Source: Rhynchonema sp. JSB1_4
Taxonomy: Eukaryota > Nematoda > Chromadorea > Monhysterida > Xyalidae
Direction: 5' to 3'
Length of the DNA stretch: 37,729 nucleotides
Assembly (NCBI GenBank): GCA_030248065.1
Contig: JASAMV010000454.1
Location: 1 to 37,729 of the forward strand
Positions 22,401 through 31,500 of this stretch are shown here, piece after piece (positions within the stretch are counted from its first letter, which is position 1; every line of letters starts with the position of its first letter). The notes under the pieces are model-generated. The model saw only the letters and a list, made by a program, of their open reading frames with translations, made no database searches and was not told the DNA's origin. A program made the position numbers and the translations under genes.

Positions 22401-23474
22401 TGAACTTGAACGAAATTGGGCTGAATACGCTTTAGCTCGGCAACTTTTTATTTACTCTGCAGATAAAAAAATCGCCCAAGAATAATAACGAACATTCGCA
22501 TAACCTAATGTAGAACAGCAACAGAAACATATGCGCATGTTTTTCAAAAAAGTTGGAAGACAGATAGAGACCAAAGAGAACAAGTACTGGTTTCGTGGAC
22601 AACTCTGGATTTAATTATACAATAACAAAACAAATTGAAAAACGCCAAATCTGCATTATCGCATTCGGGTAAAAAGGGTGACAATATAAATACGACGCTC
22701 TAGACCGGATTCCGTTTGTTTGCTTATGTTACGTAGGTATACCTATAAGTATACATAGAATTCTGCATTTTCAAATCAGTGCGCAATGCGCATTTGTAAT
22801 TGCATAAAATTACCGTTATTTCTTGCTTTTCGCTAAAATCGCACCGATAACATCAGAATACGAAGCTGTTCATTCGCACAAACGGACAACAAGAATGTTT
22901 GTTATATATATATACATATGTATACGCTTATTGGCTTTTCATCTTAGCAAAAGTGCAGATTGGATATGAGAGACAATCTATGCAAAAGCCGTCAAAACAC
23001 GTGCACTTTTCGATTGCGCCCGCGAAATATTTCACTTCGGGGATCAAAAATCTTTACTATATCGCACACAGGGTTGACGAGCAAAATAATGCTAGTGGGT
23101 TAGTGTGGGGAGGGCTTATGGCACACACACGCATTTTTGAGACATCAACTGATCTCAACGCATTTGTGCACTGACTAACTGATGTTTCACATGGTGCGCA
23201 AAAAACATACGCCCATACCGAAACTGATGACCGTCAGAAACTCGCGCAATTCCCAGTGACTGACTGTTCATCGCCTTTGTGCCTAAAATAACGCGATTCA
23301 GGAACATTAGGATGAACAGAATCCTACTGAATTTGTGTGATCAAGAACAAATTATTCATTCGTAAATTTTATCGCTTAGCAATCAGGTTCCAGCCGAGAA
23401 TTCCAGACCTATCGCTGATCAACTTCTCGTCATCATCTCAACTTTGATTCCATAACCAGAAGGACTCTGTAAAA
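19477..23474. other. 4-kb stretch, no gene recognised; several unassigned open frames
   Basis: No family is recognised. Frames noted: minus 19531-19800, open in two frames and ending just before a minus-strand AATAAA (19535-19540), possibly a terminal exon. Minus 20582-20851, ending VVEVRLANQ, unidentified. Plus 21245-21427, a Cys-rich frame across a tandem duplication. Plus 21876-22094, with CDQNGYKSLC near its end. Minus 22169-22396, with CINYKCPQC and CSYC motifs like a zinc-binding cluster. Plus 22899-23174, unidentified. None has enough splice or homology support to call. Long homopolymers occur near 21023-21042 and 21140-21172. Confidence 0.35.
21270..21377. repeat. 54-bp tandem duplication in a Cys-rich frame
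   Basis: Two head-to-tail copies (21270-21323 and 21324-21377) differ at a few positions, densest at the 3' end of the second copy. The period is 18 codons, so every frame stays open in step. In the plus frame starting at 21245 each unit reads HCLPKQCSCP and so on. The C-LP-x-C-x-C spacing loosely recalls the cysteine cluster ahead of chitin-deacetylase domains, but nothing else supports that. Confidence 0.85.
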
Positions 23475-24147
23475 ATGCGCCCGACATCACCAAACGTTGA
23501 CAGAATTTTGCCGATTTTGACGATATTCCTGATTTTAGCAGCACAAACCGAATGCGTCGAGGACCCGTCAGGTGTATTACTAAAATTGTCATAAAATAAG
23601 AATAAATAAATAAACAAAATTTTTTAATCATTTTTCGTTTTGCACAGATGCGCCCGTTCGAGGCCAGTGGGCATCACACATGGAGTTCGTATTGGCAGCG
23701 ATCGGCACGGCCGTCGGTGTCGGCAACGTCTGGCGATTTCCGTATTTGTGCTATGAGAATGGAGGCGGTCGGTTGCGGTGTGGGGAAGTTTTGATTTGAA
23801 AAAGTGAATTTTAGAAATTATGGCATTCACCAGAGCACAGTCATTCACCGCGGCCATTCACAGCCCAATCAGTACCATTACTCATCCATAGTCAGCTCTT
23901 ACCGTAACCAATTCACTCCTACCGTAACCCATTCACCACCAGAACAACGCACTCACTTACCGTAACCTTACTGTACTCATACCGTAACCCAGGTGTATTC
24001 CTCATACCGTACTTCCTATCGCTGTTCCTGGCCGGCATCCCAGCGCTCTACATCGAACTGTTGATCGGCCAATTCCCCTCCTTCGGCCCGAATCGATTAC
24101 CACTGATTACAAATTTCGACACCTTTTGTGAAATAAAAGTGCGCTGA
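23475..24147 (+). pseudogene. SLC6-like transporter, 5' fragment (TM1-TM2) behind a signal-like exon
   Basis: Three exons with GT-AG junctions in matching phase: 23475-23571, 23648-23767 and 23993 onward. Exon 1 encodes a hydrophobic leader (MRPTSPNVDRILPILTIFLI…). Exon 2 encodes RGQW, then [20 protein letters not shown], the TM1 sodium and substrate site signature of neurotransmitter:sodium symporters. Exon 3 encodes FLIPYFLSLFLAGIPALYIE and LLIGQFPSFGP (TM2). Homology ends at about 24090, and an unrelated tail runs to a TGA at 24145-24147. The other ten transmembrane segments are absent before the next gene on this strand, so it is a truncated copy. SLC6 proteins normally start with a cytosolic tail, so the leader exon is unusual and may have been captured from another gene. 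Confidence 0.75.
23880..23992. repeat. Degenerate TACCGTAACC repeats in the SLC6 fragment intron
   Basis: TACCGTAACC or TACCGTAACCC occurs at least four times, spaced irregularly, up to the acceptor of the last SLC6-like exon, which reads ATACCGTAACCCAG. The same motif occurs in the TTAA foldback element and near 26497. Confidence 0.7.
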
Positions 24148-24750
24148 GGACTTCGTGGAGCATCCAAAGGAAAAAATGTGCTCCAATTTGATGATTCAAG
24201 GTTTGGAAGGTAAAATAAGACAAGCTGGCGTATTCAAAATTTTACTTCATCGCCTTTGCAAAAGTCTAATTCAATTTATTCGAACTGTATACAGCTCTGC
24301 ACGCAGTGCATTTCAACTGTTTGATTCTCCTGGCCAAAAACGGAGAGCGCACGTGCATTCCAAAACCCTTTGTGAACAAAATGTTGCTTTTGAACTTGAA
24401 CTTTTATTTTGTGCTCGCGCGAATGCCTAAATACAAGCAATGTAATCCCGAAAAAACCAACAACAAAATGAATGTGTTTCAACATTTGATGAGGACGTGC
24501 CCGGAAGACTGATTATGAATAAAACGGATAAAGCTGATAAACCGGCGGAAACGGATATATGTTTTCGACTGGGGCTTCATATGCTGTCACAAAGCAAACT
24601 CACATCGCTCTCCTGGCCATCTGGAGTCTGCTCGGGTTTTAGAAACCATTATTCCACTCCAATTCGATCCAAATGGATCAAATTCGAAAGAGTCGGAAAC
24701 AATCGGAAAGTTCCACGTTGCGGCTGCGAATGCCGGAATGCGGACACACG
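24148..24750. other. Spacer between the SLC6 fragment and the foldback element
   Basis: No gene recognised. A short frame near 24155-24215 ends at a possible donor (GGAAG|GTAAAA) but has no identifiable relatives. Confidence 0.35.
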
Positions 24751-24754
24751 TTAA

Positions 24755-25371
24755 AGCGGGAGTCCAGGCAGTAAGGTCCGGTCACCAAACTTGCTGAAAA
24801 ATTCAGATCCGTGTGTCGCAATTCATGTGAATATAATGCAGTTGATATGAAATCGGTAGCCTCAGTATCGACCGAGAACGATATCGTCAAAGGTACCAAC
24901 ACAGGAGTATAAAATATTCCGGACCAGCTGCCCAAAAACGACATTCATAACGTGTAAAGATAGGGCAGCAATCTCTTTTTATTCGCTGGGTTACGGTAGC
25001 ACAGCCCAAACCAGCGTGGTCATCAAGCGTTTTGTTCCCCAAATGTTGGTGCGCTTATCTTCTGATGGTGAGTTGGCACTGAGTTGGCACGTGTGAAACA
25101 TTTTCCTATCCAGTGCAGTTCTGAAGCTACCGTAACCCAGCGAATAAAAAGAGATTGGTGACGTATCTTCACACGCTATAAATGTCGTTTTTGGGCAGCT
25201 GGTCCGAAATTTATTTTGTTCCCGAGTTAGTACCTTTGACGACGCTGTTCTCGGTCGATACTGCTTCAATTAAATTTCTGTAAATTGAATTGCGTTGAGA
25301 TTAATGTCGACTACAACCTGTGAAAAGTTGAACAAGTTTGGCGCAGTGACCCCACTGCCTGGACCCCCGCT
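24755..25371. mobile_element. TTAA-flanked foldback MITE (piggyBac-like), copy 2
   Basis: Nearly identical to 1710-2315, with an exact TTAA duplication on both sides (24751-24754 and 25372-25375). It is 617 bp, 11 bp longer than copy 1 because of a short tandem duplication of GAGTTGGCACT near 25070-25090. Its right edge is about 207 bp from the YEATS start codon, so it forms the upstream flank or promoter region of that gene. Confidence 0.95.
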
Positions 25372-25578
25372 TTAAAGATACACTGTTTCGCGTTTATAAG
25401 AAAGCAATAGAAAGAGAAATTCGAAAAGGGCAGAAAAAATTGTCGATTTGCTTGCGCTTTGTTTTGCCAAAAATTAAGCCCTCTGCTCGTATCGCCAGAT
25501 ACCTTACATCCAAACTTTGCAGCCAAGATCGCCAAGCGGTCGTCGCGTCGTCGTGCCGGTTGTCGTCGATCGTCGAAA

Positions 25579-28500
25579 ATGGTGGGCGAATCGTCATCAT
25601 CGCCGACGACCAGTGGCGGAGGCGTCGAGAAGTTGACGATCAAATTGCAAGTCGGTCACGAATCGGTGCGTCTCAGTCCGCCGCTTCGTCGCGCCGGCAG
25701 TCACGTCGAGCACACACATCGCTGGACGGTGTTCGTGCGCGGACCGCGGGCCGAACCGCTCGACACCACCATCCTGCAGGCCGTCATCTTTCAGCTGCAC
25801 GATGATTTTCAGAACGCCAGACGCGGTTGGTTAGATTTTTCGTTGGTTTTTTGGTCGCTCGACGGTTATTATTTGTTGTCTGTCGGGCAGACTTCCCCAC
25901 AGTGTAGTTCCTGGTCCGGCGGGGTGGTTATTATTAGTGTACCTCCCTACTTTTTCGGAGGGGGAAATTAGTGTACCTCCCTCGGGAGAAGGGGGGAAGA
26001 CCCAAATTCAGGAAAAAGTCACTTTTTGAGGCAGAAAATTTGACCTATTTTTGCCCCTTTTTGGAAAAAATTCTTCATAAAAAGGGTACCGTACAGTGTA
26101 ATTCCTGGGGGGAGGGGGGTCCCCCCCTAAGGTACACTAACCGCCGCGACCAAGGTACACTAGTACACTAACCGCCGCGCCAGGTATAGTCCAACAACAG
26201 CTAACGCAGAATTTATGGCAGCCACGCTGCCTGATTGGTAAAGCGGAAAATCCTGTGATAAGCTTGCCCGGTTTTAGACCGGAAGTTCGCAGACATTTTT
26301 TTCTTTTTCTTTTCTTTCTTCTTCTTCACTCAGACTCAGCTTATTTAACGCTTCGGTGCCTTCAAAGTTTTTTTAAATTTTTGGCTGGCAGCTACTTCAT
26401 ATGATTGCCTTCTTTTGTGTCGTTATGCAAAAAATTCATGCTTTGGCCACTTCTTTTTCTCTTTCTTCCTCTCGCGATTTTTGCTTGCTATTGCTACCGT
26501 AACCCAGTCGAACCATTTCAATTTTCATGTCTGAAGCGAGCGCGCACGTTCTCCGCTTTACGGATCAGGCAGGTCCATTGCAATAAATTCTGCGTTAGCT
26601 GTTGTCGGACTATACACTAACCGCCTCAATTTTTGCCCAAAATAGGCATTTTTAGGCCTAAAATGGGCATTTTTAGGCCTAAAATGGGTGATTTTTAGGT
26701 CGATGTTGTCAAAAGTCGCCAAAATACCCTTTTTATGGAGAATTTTTTCCAAAAAGGGCCAAAAATCGGTCAAATTTTCTACCTCAAAAAGTGACTTTTT
26801 CCTGGATTTGGGTCTTCCCCCCCCCTTCCCCCCCAGGGAGGTACACTAACCGCCGCACGGAAAAAAGGGGTAGGTACACTAACCGCCGCGCCGGACCAGG
26901 AACTACATTTGTACCGTAAAAACCTAAATAGAAGGGGGGCTCTATTAATTCACTGACCCCATTTTGGGGGCTCTATTACGGGGGGCCTCTATTAATTCAC
27001 TGACCCAAACCTAAAAATTCTTCCCAGAAATACCCCCAAAAACCCCTAAAAAGGGTTTGAAAGGATGTTTTTTCGCTTGTAATCGCATTTATTCGTGTCT
27101 GTTCGTCAATAAGAGGCGTATTATGTGCCCTGAACGAACAACAAACGTGCATAAGTGTACCTGTGCACACTGTAGTGTCTGGGGGGGGGGGAGGGGGGGG
27201 GATTCCCCCCCCCCCTAAGGGGTATCTATCTCGAGTCAACCCTTAGGGGGGGGATGGGGGGGAAGGGTATCTATCTCGAGCCGACCCCAAAGGGTATCTC
27301 GAGTAAGTAGATTTATGGTTTTCAAAGGCAAAAACAGGTGTTTTTCGACCTCGGGACCCCCAAAAATCGCGCGCTCCGCGCGCACACACCCGAAAATGGT
27401 CATTTTAGGCCAATTTTCGGCAAAAATGTCAAAAAATACCCATTTTTAGGCCAATTTTGCAGTAAAATTGCATGCAAAAAACGGCCTTTTTCGCCTTTTG
27501 ACGGACCATAGGGGTATCTTGGGTAGCCTCTGGGGGGTATCTCGAGTAAGTCCGAAACCTTCCCCCCCCTAGGGTATCTTGGGTCGATTGGCCTGCCACC
27601 ACACTGCCTGTGCACCACTATCAAGCCTTAATACACTACTGTATAGGGGATGTTACTTAGGGGGGCTCTATTCCGGGGGGGGGGGGCTCTATTAATTCAC
27701 TGACCCCTTTTTGGGGCTCTATTCCGGGGGGCTGTATTTAGGTTTTTACGGTATTTCGGAGACTTTTGACAACATTGGCTGGCCTAAAAGTCACACATTA
27801 GTTAGTTAGTTAGTTAGTTTGTGAGTTAGTTAGGGGAAATTAGTGCACCCGGAGGGGAAATTAGTGTACTAGTGTACCTTGATCGGGGAAATTGGTGTAC
27901 TAGTGTACCTTGATCGGGGAAATTAGTGTACTAGTGTACCTTGATCGGGGAAATTAGTGTACTGGTGTACCTTGATCTGAGAAATTAGTGTACTGGTCAC
28001 TGTAGTGGCTGGGGGGGGGGGTTTGGGGGGGGATTCCCCCCCCCTAAGGGGTATCTATCTCGAGTCAACCCTTAGGGGGGGGGATGGGGGGGGGGAAGGG
28101 TATCTATCTCGAGCCGACCCCAAAGGGTATCTCGAGTAAGTAGATTTATGGTTTTCAAAGGCAAAAATAGGTGTTTTTCGACCTCGGGACCCCCAAAAAT
28201 CGCGCGCTCCGCGCGCAAACACCCAAAAATGGTCATTTTAGGCCAATTTTCGGCAAAAATGTCAAAAAATACCCATTTTTAGGCCAATTTTGCAGTAAAA
28301 TTGCATGCAAAAAACGGCCTTTTTTCGCCTTTTGACGGACCATAGGGGTATCTTGGGTAGCCTCTGGGGGGTATCTCGAGTAAGTCCGAAACCTTCCCCC
28401 CCCCTAGGGTATCTTGGGTCGATTGGCCTGCCACCACACTGGTACTAGTGTATCTTGATCGGAGAAATTAGTCTACTAGTGTACCTTGATCGGGGAAATT

Positions 28501-31500
28501 AGTGTACTAGTGTACCTTGATCGGGGAAATTAGTGTACTAGTGTACTTTGATCGGGGAAATTAGTGTACCTTAGGGGGACCCCCTCCCCCCCAGTGTAGT
28601 TCCTGGTCCGGAGGGGGAACAGACGTACCCTCCACTATTTTCGGAGGGGGAACAGACGTACCTACCTGGGGGGGGGGGGGGGGGGGGGGGGGGAAGTCCC
28701 AATTTGGGGGGGGGGCACGGAAAAAAGTCATTTTTGAGGTCGAAAAATTGGACTATTTTTGCCTTCTTTTGCGACAAATCCCCTATAAACGGGGTATTTT
28801 GGCGTTTTTTTGGAGGTTTCACCTAAAGTTTACCTATTTTTGGCCTAAAAATGCCTATTTTAGGCCTAAATTTGCCCATTTTAGGAAAAAATTGGGGGAG
28901 CAGACGTACCCGGAGGGGGAACAGTGGGGCAGGCGTACCTCGGAGGGGGAACAGACGTACCCGAGGGGGGGGGGGTCCCCCCCCCCCCCCCCCCCCCCCA
29001 GGAACTACACTGCTCCCCCCCCAGGAACTACACTGTATCTGACGACTTTTTCATGGAAACCAATGAATTTTCAACCGAAAAAATAGATTCAAAAAAGTCG
29101 CAAAAATTGTGACAACAATTGGGTTAAAATCTGAACCAAAAATTCGGGCCGGGCCGGGCCGGGCCGGAGATTTGGGGGGTTAGGGCCGAGCCGGGCCGGA
29201 GATTTGGGGGCTCGGGCCGGGCTGGGCCGGCCAAACCCGGCCCGATTGCGATCTCTGGTTGAAACTAAACTAAAATCCGGTGCTTTTGGATCAGAGGGCC
29301 GGCCCGGCCCGATCCCCCAAATCTCCGGCCCGGCCCGAGCGGCGGCCAGGCCCGGCTCAATGCGGTCAAAGCCCGGCCCGGCCCTGCCCGAGTTTTCAGA
29401 TTTTTACCCGATTTTTGTCGTAATTTTTGCTATTTCTCTGAAACCAATTTCATGGCGAAAAAGTTATTGCTTTCAATGAAAAAGTTGTCAGATACACAAG
29501 TGCTGATCACTAACTTGCCGAATCCGTCGGAAATTTCAGTATTTTTTGGCAAAAAAATCACTATTCTTTCAGTAAAATAAGTCACTTCCGAAGCCCCGGC
29601 CCGCACCAAAAGCCTACAATCGCGGCCCGGCCCGGCTCTGTTTTAGGTGGTTTCGATGTCTACCAAACCAGAGGTCGCAACCGAGCTCGGGCCGGACCGG
29701 GCCGGAGATTTGGAGGATCAGGAGGATCAAACGAAATGAACACCAAGATGTTACGTTTTGTGCCTTCAGAAACATTTTGTTCGAAGAAAATGTTCTCTCA
29801 AAAATTCTTCTCTCAGCCAGCAAAACTGATGTTTTGAACCGTAAGTGTCGGCTGTCGGGTCCCAAAAAAAACCCGGCACCGACATCTGGAGGCACCCGAC
29901 ACCAGTGTGGTGGCAGGCCAATCGACCCAAGATACACTAGGGGGGGGGAAGATTTCGGACTTACTCGAGATACCCCCAGAGGCTACCCAAGATACCCCTA
30001 TGGTCCATTAAAAGGCGAAACAGGCCCTACAGTGCCGGACAACCGACATCCCTCTACCCCACACATTCCGTCATTTATATTTGTCAATGACGACAGTTAT
30101 CATTGTTCTTTGCAGTTGTTCGCGCGCCGCCGTTCGAAGTCACCGAAACCGGGTACGCTGGCTTTAACATCCCAGTCTTCATATCGTTTGTCGGGTGCAA
30201 GAAAGAATTCACCGTTTCCTACAACATGAATCTGAGTTTGGGTTAGTTGATGATTCAATTCTGAGCGAATACACAGTACTTTTCTGTCTGACTTCAGATC
30301 GCAAAAGTTCGCACGTCGAATATCGATCCTTCGAAATTGTTGAACCAAAACTGCTGCTTCGTGACAAACTGCTGAGGCTTGGCGTGCGTTTATTCTACGT
30401 TTTTTGTCGCAATTTTCTTGCTGTTTTGATGCAATTCTTCTGTGAAAAAAATGTCACAGTTTGAATTCTCACATACAAGTGGGTTTATTGATGGTTTATA
30501 AATACTGATGTTTTGAACCGTAAGTGTCGGCTGTCGGGTGTCGGGTCCAAAAAACCCGACACCCGACATCTGGGGGTACCCGACACCCGACATCTCTCTA
30601 ACCCTATTTATGAGCAGGGTTTTTTTATTTCAAAAAAAACCGGGTGCCACGGGCCAATTTCTGGGTGCCAAACGGCACTCTGGCACCTAAATAGGGGTCT
30701 AACCGCAAAAATTGCCAAGACTTTAGGTACCACCGGCACCTAACCTCCAAAATTAGAGGTGCCAGAACTCAATTTTTAGGTGCCGTGGCACCTAGACTTA
30801 GTAAAGAAACACTGGTTGTGGTGAGAACAACTGTCTCACATTGTGTTTCACCACACAAGTGGGTTATGTTCCCACATTCGCTTTGTGAGTTGAGTTGTTG
30901 ACCGGGCACTGCAGCTTTTCGTTGATACAGACTTAACGTGTTCAAGACCCCAAAAGAGAACACTGAGAATTCTCTGTGAACCTGTGAGAGTGCAACAGAA
31001 AACGTGCAATAGGATGTATAGCTTCCACCACTGTAGTGGCTGGGGGGATGGGGGGAAGGGTATCTATCTCGAGCCGACCCCAAAGGGTATCTCGAGTAAG
31101 TAGATTTATGCTTTTCAAAGGCAAAAAATAGGTGTTTTTCGACTTCGGAACCCCTAAAAATCGCGCGCTCCGCTCGCAAACACCCAAAAATGGTCATTTT
31201 AGGCCAATTTTGGGCAAAAAATGTCAAAAAGTATCCATTTTTTAGGCCAAATTTTGAGTAAAATTGCATGCAAAAAAACGGCCTTTTTTCGCCTTTTGAC
31301 GGACCTTTCTTGGGTAGCCTCTGGGGCAGGCTTGTTTCAAAAAAAAAGTGGTTAATTAAAAAAATTTTTTTTTTAAAAAAAAAATTTTTTTTTTTGAAAC
31401 TCAGATTTTGCTTTTTTTTTAATAAAAAAAAGTTGCCCAAAATGGGCTGAAATGTCCAAAAATGGCCTTTTTCGAGGCAAAAAATTGGCACTTTTTTTCT

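Noticed and set aside
25440..25805. Alternative plus and minus frames over YEATS exon 1
   Set aside because: Arg/Ser-rich shadow translations; the YEATS frame continues with correct phase into exons 2 and 3.
26205..26300. tRNA-like box A/box B pair (TGGTAAAGCGG, GTTCGCAGAC) followed by a T run, inside the TAGTCC element
   Set aside because: No acceptor or T-arm pairing can be made, so it is not a tRNA gene. A tRNA-derived origin is possible but unsupported.
27833..28570. 31-bp direct repeats considered as a CRISPR array
   Set aside because: Units are contiguous without spacers, the window is eukaryotic and no cas-like gene is present.
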